64,000 bases of DNA from Desulfoluna sp942491485 (GTDB lineage: Bacteria; Desulfobacterota; Desulfobacteria; Desulfobacterales; Desulfolunaceae). The position numbers and the translations under genes were made by a program. Every line of letters starts with the position of its first letter. Position 1 is the stretch's first letter. The stretch covers positions 124,001-188,000 of the forward strand of contig CALOAX010000018.1 of the NCBI GenBank assembly GCA_942491485.1, given 5' to 3'. This document shows positions 27,781-36,398 of the stretch, piece after piece. Below the pieces are notes generated by a model. That model had not been told where the DNA came from. It saw only the letters and a list, made by a program, of their open reading frames with translations, and made no database searches.

Positions 27781-28212
27781 ATGGCTGACGGCAAGAAGAT
27801 GATGCTTATTGGCGAGTCAGGTGTGGGGAAGACCACGTTGATTCAGGTGCTCTCGGGGGAAGATTTTTCTGCCCGGAAGACCATGGCCGTGGAGTTCACC
27901 GGCCGGTTTATCGACACGCCCGGTGAGTTTTTGGAGAACAGGCGTTTTTACCCGGCCCTGATCACTTCATCCGCAGATTGCGATGTGGTGGCCATGGTGC
28001 AGGACGCCACACGGATCAGCAGCCTGTTCCCACCCCAGTTTTCAACCATCTTCACCCGCAAGGTGATCGGTATTGTGACCAAGGTGGATGTGGACGGGTG
28101 CAACGTGGAACGGGCAGAGCGTTTTCTGGAAAATGCCGGTGTTAAAGAGATCATTCGGTCGAGTTCAAAGGCGAATATCGGCCTTGATATATTGCAGGAT
28201 ATGCTGTCGTGA
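27781..28212 (+). CDS. eutP: EutP/PduV-family small GTPase-like protein
   Basis: A 143-residue P-loop protein with GESGVGKTT (residues 11-19), an IDTPGEF G3 motif and a TKVD G4 motif (100-103). EutP-type proteins are reported as acetate kinases or as GTPases that position microcompartments; which applies here cannot be decided. It lies between eutS and eutV and is probably co-transcribed. Confidence 0.88.
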   Translation: MADGKKMMLIGESGVGKTTLIQVLSGEDFSARKTMAVEFTGRFIDTPGEFLENRRFYPALITSSADCDVVAMVQDATRISSLFPPQFSTIFTRKVIGIVTKVDVDGCNVERAERFLENAGVKEIIRSSSKANIGLDILQDMLS

Positions 28213-28272
28213 ATCTTGGTGGGGTTTACCCGTCACCGTTCCCAGTGTAGAGGAAATCAGGAGTAAGAAGGC

Positions 28273-28842
28273 ATGGGGTATAGAATTGTCATAGCAGATG
28301 ACGAGCCCATCACACGCATGGATATTCGAGAGCTTCTCGAAGGAGCGGGTTACGAGGTGCTGGGTGAGGCCTCCGATGGATTTGACGCGGTGGAGATGTG
28401 CCGCAAGCACAAGCCCGATCTGGTGCTGATGGACATCAAGATGCCGCTTTTGGATGGGCTCAAAGCGTCCCGGATGATTCGGGACGAGAACACCGCAGGC
28501 GGGATCCTGCTCCTCACCGCATACAGCGGCAAGGAGTTTGTGGACCAGGCCAAGGATGTCGGTGTCATGGGGTATGTGGTGAAGCCTGTCAAGGAAGAGT
28601 CCCTCTTGCCCATGGTTGAGATTGCCGTGGCCAAAGGCGCTGAAATCGCCAAGATGGAAAGCGACATGCAGAAAGCCCAGGGGCAGCTCGAGGGCCGAAA
28701 GCTGGTGGAGCGGGCCAAAGGTATTTTGATGAAGACCTACAGCATCAACGAAGAAGTGGCGTACAACAGGATCCGTAAGCTGAGCATGGACAAGCGATGC
28801 TCCATGAAAGAGATTGCCAAGATTATTGTGCTTAACGGGTAA
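28273..28842 (+). CDS. eutV: EutV: ANTAR-domain response regulator (antiterminator)
   Basis: A 189-residue regulator with a receiver (1-120, phosphorylation site D54 in LVLMDIKMP, conserved K in GYVVKPV) and a C-terminal ANTAR RNA-binding domain (about 125-188, with AKGILMKTYSINEEVAYNRIRKLSM). When phosphorylated by EutW it binds paired hexaloop hairpins and prevents terminator formation. Matching leaders lie before eutH, eutS and eutA1 in this window. AGGAG precedes the ATG. EutVW control is best known from Firmicutes, which makes its use here notable. Confidence 0.95.
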   Translation: MGYRIVIADDEPITRMDIRELLEGAGYEVLGEASDGFDAVEMCRKHKPDLVLMDIKMPLLDGLKASRMIRDENTAGGILLLTAYSGKEFVDQAKDVGVMGYVVKPVKEESLLPMVEIAVAKGAEIAKMESDMQKAQGQLEGRKLVERAKGILMKTYSINEEVAYNRIRKLSMDKRCSMKEIAKIIVLNG

Positions 28843-28860
28843 CAACTGGCCACGGAATCA

Positions 28861-30336
28861 ATGGGGATTCACATGATCGAAGAACTTTGCAGCAAACACA
28901 ACGACCTGACGGCCAAAGATATCGCCAAACTCAAGGCAGTGGCGGAAAATCTCGACATGATTGCCGACTGCACCGGAGCGGATATCTTCATCGACTGTGT
29001 CACCCGGGATCCGGACGTGGCCATTGTCGTGGCCCAGGCCAAGCCCAAGAGCCTGGAATCCCTTTACGAGGGGTCTGTTGTGGGGGAGCTGGCGTACAGA
29101 AGCAAAGAGCCGGCCGTGCTGCGAACCATGGACGTGGGGATGCCCACCTCCGATATGTGGGCCGTGACCCAGGAGAATAAAAACGTTCGTCAGAACGTCT
29201 CTCCCATCAAAAACGATGAAGACCGGGTTATCGGGGTTCTTATTGCGGAAAAAGATGTCACCGATCATGTGAAAACCAAGAACAATTTATCGGTTCTGTC
29301 CCGCACCACCGAACAGCTGATGGAAGCCCTGCTGACATCTCGTCACAAGGACCACAACCTTCCGTACCACGACAGCGACGGGATTGTGATGTTCGATGAC
29401 TCCGGGGTCTCCACTTACGCGAACCCGGTTGCGGAAACGATATACAGAAAGCTCGGTTATATAGACAAGCTTGAAGGGATCCACTTCTCCAACATGGCCC
29501 TGGACCAGGTGACATTTCAGGATATCCTGGAAAAGAAGCAGCTGAGCCACAACGAAGTCAAGGTGGGCAGCCTGGTGCTGAACATCAAATACGCCATGAT
29601 GAAGAACAGGAACCTGAACGTATCAGGAGTCGTGATGTTAATGAGGGATGAGACAGACGTGAAGGCCAAAGAGAAGGAGTTGATTCTCAAGTCTGTCGCC
29701 ATCAGGGAGATTCACCACCGGGTGAAGAACAACCTGCAGACCATCGCCAGTCTCCTTCGGCTGCAGTCCCGGCGCGTGGATGACGTCTCCGCCCGAACTG
29801 CTTTCAGCGAGAGCATCAGCCGTGTGCTGAGCATCGCCGCCACCCATGAGATCCTCGCCCAGAACGGCGTGGATGACGTGGATCTTCTCACCATGCTGCA
29901 GCGCATCAAGAGCAGCATCGTGGACTACTCCGTGGTGGGGGGCAAGGAGGTTCGCATCAGCATCGAAGGCGACCTCATCATGTGCAACTCCGATACGGCC
30001 ACCTCCATCGCCCTTGTGGTGAATGAGGTGATTCAAAACAGCCTGAAGCACGCCTTTAAAGGCCGTGAAAAAGGACGGATCTGTGTGGAGGTCTGCAAGG
30101 CATCCACCTACGGCAACATTGCCATCACCGACGATGGTGTGGGATTTGATGTGAGCCAGGTCAGGCAAGGGGCCCTTGGAACACGGATCGTTCAGAGTAT
30201 CGTAAAAGACAAGCTTTTTGGAACCCTCACCACAGAATCGGGAAAGGGAGGCACCAAGGTGCTCTTTGACTTCCCCCTGGATGAGGCGACCTGCCAGGAC
30301 CCGGCGGGATCGCCGGTGGATTCCCTGGGAAATTAA
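28861..30336 (+). CDS. eutW: EutW: ethanolamine-responsive sensor histidine kinase
   Basis: A 491-residue soluble kinase. It has an N-terminal sensor domain of the HisKA_2-associated type (about 5-150), a PAS-like domain (about 165-275), a HisKA_2 dimerisation/phosphoacceptor segment (REIHHRVKNNLQTIASLLRLQ, His 285/286), and a HATPase domain with ALVVNEVIQNSLKHAF and ITDDGVGFDVS. In known systems EutW autophosphorylates with ethanolamine and activates EutV. It lies 18 nt after eutV. The start is ATG 28861, or ATG 28873, which has GGGG 6 nt upstream. Confidence 0.93.
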   Translation: MGIHMIEELCSKHNDLTAKDIAKLKAVAENLDMIADCTGADIFIDCVTRDPDVAIVVAQAKPKSLESLYEGSVVGELAYRSKEPAVLRTMDVGMPTSDMWAVTQENKNVRQNVSPIKNDEDRVIGVLIAEKDVTDHVKTKNNLSVLSRTTEQLMEALLTSRHKDHNLPYHDSDGIVMFDDSGVSTYANPVAETIYRKLGYIDKLEGIHFSNMALDQVTFQDILEKKQLSHNEVKVGSLVLNIKYAMMKNRNLNVSGVVMLMRDETDVKAKEKELILKSVAIREIHHRVKNNLQTIASLLRLQSRRVDDVSARTAFSESISRVLSIAATHEILAQNGVDDVDLLTMLQRIKSSIVDYSVVGGKEVRISIEGDLIMCNSDTATSIALVVNEVIQNSLKHAFKGREKGRICVEVCKASTYGNIAITDDGVGFDVSQVRQGALGTRIVQSIVKDKLFGTLTTESGKGGTKVLFDFPLDEATCQDPAGSPVDSLGN

Positions 30337-30391
30337 CGAACAGCGCATTCCCCCTTGCGGGGGTGACGTGAGCCAAACGAAAAATAGCAAT

Positions 30392-30472
30392 CTCCACAAT
30401 GGCGTGGAGGTGCCAACAGGCGATGAAGCCTGGAGACCCGTGCAGCGGTACGGAGATCTTCAGGCTTTTTTT
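30392..30472 (+). promoter_or_regulatory. ANTAR (EutV) antitermination leader of eutA1
   Basis: The clearest of the three leaders. P1 is CTCCAC-AATGGC-GTGGAG (30392-30409) and P2 is CAGGC-GATGAA-GCCTG (30417-30432), both perfect stems. The terminator pairs AAGCCTG (30426-30432) with CAGGCTT (30461-30467) and runs into seven T. The P2 3' arm is the terminator 5' arm. Confidence 0.92.
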
Positions 30473-30522
30473 GTGGCAACAGACTGCCACTGGTCAAGAT
30501 TGGAAAGGACGAAGGTTTACAC

Positions 30523-31953
30523 ATGAGAGAGAGCATCTTAAGCGTCGGGATTGATATCGGAACCTCTACCACTCAGCTGGTTTTCAGTCGGATTACTATT
30601 GAAAACACGGCCTCCATGATATCCGTGCCTCGAATTAAGATTGCTGACAAGGAGGTCGTCTATCGAAGCGACATCCACTTCACCCCTTTGAAGTCCGCTT
30701 CGGAAATTGACGGGGAGAGCGTTCGCCTCATTGTAAAGGCTGAGTACGAGAAGGCAGGGGTCACCCCTGACCAGGTCCAGACCGGGGCCGTCATCATCAC
30801 CGGTGAGACGGCCAGAAAAGAGAACGCAGCCGAGGTGCAGAAAGCCCTCTCCCATTTTGCCGGGGAGTTTGTGGTGGCAACCGCCGGGCCCGCCCTGGAG
30901 GGGATCATCGCCGGAAAAGGGGCCAACGCCTCCGGGGAAGCGAAAAAGCGCGGCGCTGTGGTGGCCAACCTCGACATCGGCGGCGGCACCACCAACATCG
31001 CCGTTTTTGACAATGGCGAGGTCATCGACACCAGCTGCCTTGATATCGGCGGCCGCCTGATCAAGGTGGAAAACGATAAGATCGCCTATATTTCCGATAA
31101 GATTGCCAAGCTCGCCGCCTCCAATAACATTCCTCTTTCCGTAGGACAACCTGCGGATCGCGGCTTCCTCACCAAGATCGCCATCCGCATGGCGGAGCTC
31201 CTGGAGGAGGTGGTGGGGGCCAAATCCGCCACGGACGATCTGGCCCTGATCTGCACCGACAAGGACCTGCGCCGCGATTACACCATCGACTACGTCACCA
31301 TCTCCGGCGGCGTGGCGGACTGCATCGTGGATGAGATCACCGGGGACACCTTCTGCTATGGCGACATTGGCTTGCTTCTGGGGCGTGCCATCGCCCACTC
31401 GGCCATTGGAACTGACGTCAAGCTGCTCACTCCGGCAGAAACCATCCGCGCCACCGTGGTGGGGGCTGGCTCCCATACCACCGATATCAGCGGCAGCACC
31501 ATCTCCATCTCCGGCAACTCTCTTCCCATTCAGAATATTCCCGTGCTGAAGCTCTCTAAGGAAGACGAAGCCCTTCCCTTTGATCAGTGGCAGACGGTGA
31601 TCCGGGAAAAGGTGGACTGGTTCAGGCTTCAGGAAGGGCAGAAGCAGATGCCCGCCTTGGCATTCAAGGGCCCCAGGGACATAGCATTTAGCGATATTCA
31701 TATCCTGGCCGAGAGCATCATCAACGGCATGGAGACGGTCATTCGTGAAGACGTTCCCCTCACCGTTGTGGTGGAAAATGACCTGGCCAAAGCCCTGGGC
31801 CAGACCCTGCAGGCAAAGCTCGGCAGCGCAAAGGACGTCATCTGCATTGATACCGTGAAGGTGGAAAACGGCGACTACATCGATATCGGTCGTCAGCTTG
31901 CCGGGGGCAACGTGGTCCCCGTCATCGTCAAGACGCTTCTTTTCAGCTACTGA
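30523..31953 (+). CDS. eutA: EutA: ethanolamine ammonia-lyase reactivating factor (copy 1)
   Basis: A 476-residue actin/Hsp70-like ATPase with the phosphate-1 motif VGIDIGTSTTQLVFSR, a central NLDIGGGTTNIAVFDNG motif and an adenosine motif ISGGVAD. EutA swaps inactivated cobalamin out of ethanolamine ammonia-lyase using ATP. The length is close to E. coli EutA (467). It follows eutW but has its own EutV-type leader. A second, divergent eutA lies at 53838. Confidence 0.95.
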   Translation: MRESILSVGIDIGTSTTQLVFSRITIENTASMISVPRIKIADKEVVYRSDIHFTPLKSASEIDGESVRLIVKAEYEKAGVTPDQVQTGAVIITGETARKENAAEVQKALSHFAGEFVVATAGPALEGIIAGKGANASGEAKKRGAVVANLDIGGGTTNIAVFDNGEVIDTSCLDIGGRLIKVENDKIAYISDKIAKLAASNNIPLSVGQPADRGFLTKIAIRMAELLEEVVGAKSATDDLALICTDKDLRRDYTIDYVTISGGVADCIVDEITGDTFCYGDIGLLLGRAIAHSAIGTDVKLLTPAETIRATVVGAGSHTTDISGSTISISGNSLPIQNIPVLKLSKEDEALPFDQWQTVIREKVDWFRLQEGQKQMPALAFKGPRDIAFSDIHILAESIINGMETVIREDVPLTVVVENDLAKALGQTLQAKLGSAKDVICIDTVKVENGDYIDIGRQLAGGNVVPVIVKTLLFSY

Positions 31954-32127
31954 TTCGGCAACAAGGTACATTTAAACCCGATAAAACGGCGGTTCTGCCC
32001 GAGGCATCGAAAAGGGCCGCACTGATCACAAAGGAGGACGATAGAAGAGAGGTCACAACGCAAGACGGTTTTATTGATGAAGTCTCAAGGATGATTTTTT
32101 CAACAACGCTGTTTTTAAGGAGGAGTC
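31954..32127. other. Short spacer before the APC permease
   Basis: It contains a GATGAA sequence (32086-32091) resembling the P2 loop, but without a matching stem or P1 partner, and AAGGAGG at the permease start. No clear terminator. Confidence 0.4.
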
Positions 32128-33588
32128 ATGGCAGGTAAGAGTACAGCAAAAGTTCAAGACGATTATTATGCGCAACGTGAATTGAAGAAAGGGGCGGCCG
32201 GTTGGGTTCTCCTCTCATTTCTCGGTGTCGCTTACGTTATTTCCGGTGATTTTGCCGGCTGGAACTTTGGTATTGAAAAAGCAGGGTGGGGCGGTCTTCT
32301 CATCGCAACGGTTCTTATGGCGGTCATGTACACCAGCATGGTTCTGTCCGAGGCAGAACTGGCCACCATCATGCCTTCAGCCGGCGGCGGGTCCGAATTT
32401 GCCAAGCGAGCGTTCGGTCCCCTGGGCGGCTACATTACCGGTACTGCGATTCTTCTGGAGTACGCCATCGCCCCTGCGGCCATTGCATGCTTCATTGCCG
32501 GATACTGCGGCGCTCTCTTCGGTGCCGGTGGCTCACTCATCGGCATGGTCCCCGACGGCATGCAGGGATTTACCACCATGCTCCTCGGTGGAACCTGGAT
32601 GACCAAGGCCCTCTTTTACGGACTCTTTGTCGGTGTGCACCTCTATGGTGTGGGCGAAGCCCTGGCTTTGATCATGGTTGTCACCGTCATCGCCGTGGCC
32701 GCTCTGGTCGCCTTCATCGTTTCGATGATTCCTCACTTTAACGTGGCCAACCTCTTTGACATGAAGCCCGCGGCCGACGTGGCCGGAGCCACCGCCTTCC
32801 TGCCCAACGGATGGCTCGGTGTCTGGGCGGCGCTTCCCTTCGGTATGTGGTTCTTCCTCGGCGTGGAAGGGATCCCCCTTGCTGCAGAAGAGTGCGAGGA
32901 CCCCACCAAGGACATGCCGAAGGCCATCATCGTCTCCATGACCACGCTTCTTATTTTCGCCGCCCTGATTCTCTTCTTCGGTCCCGGAGGTTCCTCTGCC
33001 TTCCTGATCCGTGATGCGGCAGATCCCCTTATCGGTGCGATTCAGTCGCCCAACGCCTACGGTGGCCCCACATTCGTCAGCCGCCTGATCAACGTTGTCG
33101 GCCTTGCAGGGCTCGTGGCCAGTTTCTTCTCTCTGATCTACGGCGCGTCCCGGCAGTTTTTTGCCATGAGCCGCGGTGGCATGTTGCCCACCTTTCTTTC
33201 CCTCACCGGCTCACGCAAAACCCCTTACGTCTCCCTCATCGTTATCGGGAGTATCGGTTTTGCACTGTCTCTTTTTGTTGACGGCGACAGCCTTCTGGTT
33301 GTGGCGGTCTTCGGTGCCTCCATCTCCTACATCATGATGACCGCATCCCACTATGTGCTGCGTGTCAGGGAGCCTGACCTGCACCGTCCATACAAAACCC
33401 CCGGCGGTAAGTTTACCTCGGGAATCAGCACCGTTCTTGGCTGCTTTGCCTTTGTGGCCTGTTACCTGGCCAACGCCAAGATGACCATGATTGCGGCGGC
33501 AGTATTTGTTCTGATGGTCGTTTACTACCTGGTTTACAGCCGCCATCACCTGATCGACTACGATCCTTCTGAGGATGATCTCAACTAG
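32128..33588 (+). CDS. APC-superfamily ethanolamine permease (Eat/EutP-permease type)
   Basis: A 486-residue protein with about 12 transmembrane helices. APC-family features include GVAYVISGDFAGWNFGIEKAGWGG near helix 1 and the motif FLGVEGIPLAAEECEDPTKDMPKA. It belongs to the ethanolamine/amino-acid permease branch known from Pseudomonas and Rhodococcus. Together with EutH it gives the locus two unrelated ethanolamine importers, possibly for different concentrations or pH. AAGGAGG lies 4 nt before the ATG. The name eutP is used for this permease in some species but is avoided here. Confidence 0.9.
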   Translation: MAGKSTAKVQDDYYAQRELKKGAAGWVLLSFLGVAYVISGDFAGWNFGIEKAGWGGLLIATVLMAVMYTSMVLSEAELATIMPSAGGGSEFAKRAFGPLGGYITGTAILLEYAIAPAAIACFIAGYCGALFGAGGSLIGMVPDGMQGFTTMLLGGTWMTKALFYGLFVGVHLYGVGEALALIMVVTVIAVAALVAFIVSMIPHFNVANLFDMKPAADVAGATAFLPNGWLGVWAALPFGMWFFLGVEGIPLAAEECEDPTKDMPKAIIVSMTTLLIFAALILFFGPGGSSAFLIRDAADPLIGAIQSPNAYGGPTFVSRLINVVGLAGLVASFFSLIYGASRQFFAMSRGGMLPTFLSLTGSRKTPYVSLIVIGSIGFALSLFVDGDSLLVVAVFGASISYIMMTASHYVLRVREPDLHRPYKTPGGKFTSGISTVLGCFAFVACYLANAKMTMIAAAVFVLMVVYYLVYSRHHLIDYDPSEDDLN

Positions 33589-34125
33589 GGTCGAATTGAG
33601 CGGTTCGTAGTGGGGTGTCACACCCACAGCGTTCCAAATAAAGCAACAGATGACATGGTAACCCCGTTTTCGGACGGGGTCACCCAAAAGCGGATTCCCT
33701 GACAAAGGCGTTCGGGAGAAGTGCACAATTGGGGAGACTCAGTGTTTTGGGTCAACCCGGCTCGGATGAGAGCAATGCGGTGAATCAACGATGACTCAAG
33801 ACCGCATGCGATCCTGCCATAATGACTATGGCACCGGGCTATTGAAGCGCCATGCTGCATGTGTGTTTTACCGTTTCTGCGTCATGTAAGGGAACGGGCC
33901 GACCTTGAAATGGGGTGGGGCCTGCAAACTCCAATTTGCCCGATGAATATGGGCCGCATCACCATAGATGGTGTGTGTCACGTTCCCTTACCCAAGCAAA
34001 ACACCATGCGTATGGATCCTTCCATGCCCTGATACGGCATGACCGCACACTTTGCACACGCCTTTCCGGCTTGCGCAGGAGGTACAGACGCAGCGTTTTA
34101 CTCTACTTAAGATAAGGACGTACAC
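33589..34125. other. Structured leader region of eutB1
   Basis: About 540 bp without a gene. It contains a hairpin TGCCATA-ATGAC-TATGGCA (about 33816-33834) and the long-stem structure at 33886-33991. It presumably carries the promoter of the main eut operon. Confidence 0.5.
33886..33991 (+). promoter_or_regulatory. Candidate structured RNA or element upstream of eutB1
   Basis: GTAAGGGAACG (33886-33896) pairs exactly with CGTTCCCTTAC (33981-33991). Enclosed are GCAAA-CTCCAA-TTTGC, GCCC-GATGAATAT-GGGC and CACCA-TAGA-TGGTG hairpins. The GATGAA segment recalls the P2 loop of the EutV leaders, but there is no T-tract. The 106-bp length equals that of the TIR elements at 17954 and 53296, so a mobile origin is an alternative. 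No cobalamin riboswitch motif is present. Confidence 0.4.
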
Positions 34126-35490
34126 ATGAGATTAAAAACCACCCTTTTTGGGTCAGTCTATGAGTTCAAGGATCTCTATGATGTCATGGCCAAGGCCAAC
34201 GAGGAGAAGTCGGGTGACCGACTTGCCGGCGTCGCTGCTGAGACCGTGACCGAAATGGTTGCCGCCAAAGAGGTCCTGAGCAATATCATTCTCGCCGACA
34301 TCCGCAACAACCCCGCGGTGCCTTACGAAGAGGATGAAGTCACGCGAATCATCCAGGACGACATCAACGAGAAGATCTACGGTGGCATCAAAAACTGGAC
34401 CGTGGCCGAACTCCGGGAGTGGATCCTGGCCGGCGACACCACCAGTGATGACATCCTGCGGATTTCCCGCGGGCTCACCTCCGAGATGATCTCAGCCGTC
34501 ACCAAGCTCATGAGCAACATGGACCTGGTATACGGTGCCAAGAAGATCATCGTCACCGCCAAGTGCAACACCACCATCGGTCTTCCCGGTACCCTGGCCT
34601 GGCGCCTTCAGCCCAACCACACCACCGACGATCCCGATGGCATCCGTATCTCCACCCTGGAGGGACTTGCCTACGGTTCCGGTGACGCGGTTATCGGCCT
34701 CAACCCGGTTAACGACACCACCGATTCCTGCAAGACCATCCTCACCATGTTCAGCGAGATCATGGACGAGTACCAGGTTCCCACACAGAACTGCGTACTG
34801 GCCCACGTCACCACCCAGATGGACGCCATCAGAAAGGGCGCCCCCTGTGACATGATCTTCCAGTCCATCGCAGGCTCCCAGAAGGGCAACGAAGACTTCG
34901 GCGTTAGCGCATCCCTTCTCTCCGAAGCCCATGACCTTGTGCTCAAAGAAGGCACCTCCACCGGTCCCAACGTGATGTACTTCGAAACCGGTCAGGGTTC
35001 CGAGCTCTCCTCCGATGCCCACCACGGCGTGGACCAGCTCACCATGGAAGCCCGCTGCTACGGTTTCGCTCGTCACTACAACCCCTTCATGGTCAACACC
35101 GTGGTCGGGTTCATCGGTCCCGAGTACCTCTACGACAGCAAGCAGGTCACCCGTGCGGGCCTGGAAGACCACTTCATGGGCAAGCTCTCCGGCATCTCCA
35201 TGGGTGTGGACGCGTGCTACACCAACCACATGAAGGCGGATCAGAACGATATCGAGAACCTCGGCATGCTTCTTTGCGCGGCCGGTGTGAACTACCTTAT
35301 CTCCGTTCCCCAGGGCGACGACATCATGCTCATGTACCAGTGCCCCGGCTACCACGAGACCCCTGCATTGCGCGAGATCATGGGCCTTCGTCCTGTTCCC
35401 GAGTTTGAAGCCTGGCTTGAAAAGATGGGCCTCATGGAAAACGGCAGGATGACCCGTCGAGCCGGCGACGCATCCTTTTTCATTCGATAG
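34126..35490 (+). CDS. eutB: Ethanolamine ammonia-lyase large subunit EutB (copy 1)
   Basis: A 454-residue TIM-barrel subunit (E. coli EutB is 453). It catalyses the adenosylcobalamin-dependent conversion of ethanolamine to acetaldehyde and ammonia in the compartment lumen. The catalytic loop MYFETGQGSELS places Glu at 287, the E. coli position. NTTIGLPGTLAWRLQPNH and CYTNHMKADQND are also conserved. It starts the long shell/enzyme operon and is followed 15 nt later by eutC1. A second EutB (50136) is clearly diverged, e.g. FFMGVSGGDD versus YLISVPQGDD. Confidence 0.97.
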   Translation: MRLKTTLFGSVYEFKDLYDVMAKANEEKSGDRLAGVAAETVTEMVAAKEVLSNIILADIRNNPAVPYEEDEVTRIIQDDINEKIYGGIKNWTVAELREWILAGDTTSDDILRISRGLTSEMISAVTKLMSNMDLVYGAKKIIVTAKCNTTIGLPGTLAWRLQPNHTTDDPDGIRISTLEGLAYGSGDAVIGLNPVNDTTDSCKTILTMFSEIMDEYQVPTQNCVLAHVTTQMDAIRKGAPCDMIFQSIAGSQKGNEDFGVSASLLSEAHDLVLKEGTSTGPNVMYFETGQGSELSSDAHHGVDQLTMEARCYGFARHYNPFMVNTVVGFIGPEYLYDSKQVTRAGLEDHFMGKLSGISMGVDACYTNHMKADQNDIENLGMLLCAAGVNYLISVPQGDDIMLMYQCPGYHETPALREIMGLRPVPEFEAWLEKMGLMENGRMTRRAGDASFFIR

Positions 35491-35505
35491 CTCAGGAGGA
35501 TCGAC

Positions 35506-36381
35506 GTGATTTCAGAAAATAAGATCAAGGATATCATCGCAGAGGTGCTGAGCAGCATAGACAGCACCGATGCTGCTCCGGAAGCCGCTGCCGCTGCTGT
35601 TACCGCGGCCGTCTCCTCCGAAGTGGGCGAAGACCTCGCTGCCATCGACTTACGAAAGCAGCTTCTGGTTCCCGAGCCCAACAACCGTGAGGCCTACCTC
35701 AAGATGAAGGCTACCACGCCTGCCCGTATCGGCATCTGGCGAACCGGTCCCCGGTACCTCACCGGTTCTTCCCTTCGCTTTCGTGCCGACCACGCCGTGG
35801 CCCAGGACGCTGTTTTCAACAATGTCTGCCCCGATTTCATTAAGGACTGGGGTCTGATGGATCTGAAAACACAGTGTGCCGACAAGGACGAGTTTCTCAC
35901 ACGCCCCGACCTGGGACGTAAGCTCGATGACGACAGCATTGAGAAGGTGAAGGCCGAGTGCACGATGAACCCTACGGTTCAGTTTGTGGTCATTGACGGC
36001 CTGAGCTCCACCGCCATCGAAACCAACGCCAAGAACACCATGGAGTCGGCACTTCAGGGCCTGAAAAACTTCGGCATCGATGTGGGCACGCCCTTTTTCA
36101 TTCGATATGGCCGCGTGCCCTCCATGGACAGCGCCTCCGATGTGACCAAACCCCAGGTGACCGTTGCCCTCGTGGGCGAGCGTCCGGGTCTTGCCACCGG
36201 CGAGTCCATGAGCGCCTACATGGTTTACCAGAGCCATGTAGGAATTTCCGAGTCCAAGCGCACCATCATCTCCAACATCCACAAGGCCGGTACCCCTGCC
36301 GTGGAAGCCGGTGCACAGATCGCGGATATCGTCAAAAAGATGCTTGAGCAGAAAGCAAGCGGCATCGACCTTCAAATTTAG
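35506..36381 (+). CDS. eutC: Ethanolamine ammonia-lyase small subunit EutC (copy 1)
   Basis: A 291-residue subunit close to the E. coli length (295). The core includes RFRADHAVAQDAVF, VVIDGLSSTAIETNA and GERPGLATGESMSAYM, conserved in EutC at the cobalamin-contacting interface. The first 18 residues (MISENKIKDIIAEVLSSI) form an amphipathic helix followed by an Ala-rich linker, the pattern of a BMC encapsulation peptide. It starts at GTG 35506 with AGGAGG 7 nt upstream. Confidence 0.96.
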   Translation: MISENKIKDIIAEVLSSIDSTDAAPEAAAAAVTAAVSSEVGEDLAAIDLRKQLLVPEPNNREAYLKMKATTPARIGIWRTGPRYLTGSSLRFRADHAVAQDAVFNNVCPDFIKDWGLMDLKTQCADKDEFLTRPDLGRKLDDDSIEKVKAECTMNPTVQFVVIDGLSSTAIETNAKNTMESALQGLKNFGIDVGTPFFIRYGRVPSMDSASDVTKPQVTVALVGERPGLATGESMSAYMVYQSHVGISESKRTIISNIHKAGTPAVEAGAQIADIVKKMLEQKASGIDLQI

Positions 36382-36398
36382 AAAAGGAGACTTGAAAC

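Noticed and set aside
25365..31971. Long antisense frames opposite eutH (395 codons) and eutA1 (477 codons)
   Set aside because: They are His/Gly/Asp-rich shadows with no domains, produced by the codon bias of the genes on the other strand.
32086..32110. Fourth EutV leader before the APC permease
   Set aside because: A GATGAA is present, but it has no flanking stem, no AAYGGC P1 hairpin and no terminator.
33589..34125. Cobalamin riboswitch before the B12-dependent lyase
   Set aside because: No B12-box-type sequence or conserved riboswitch core could be found here or upstream of eutT, eutB2 or pduS.
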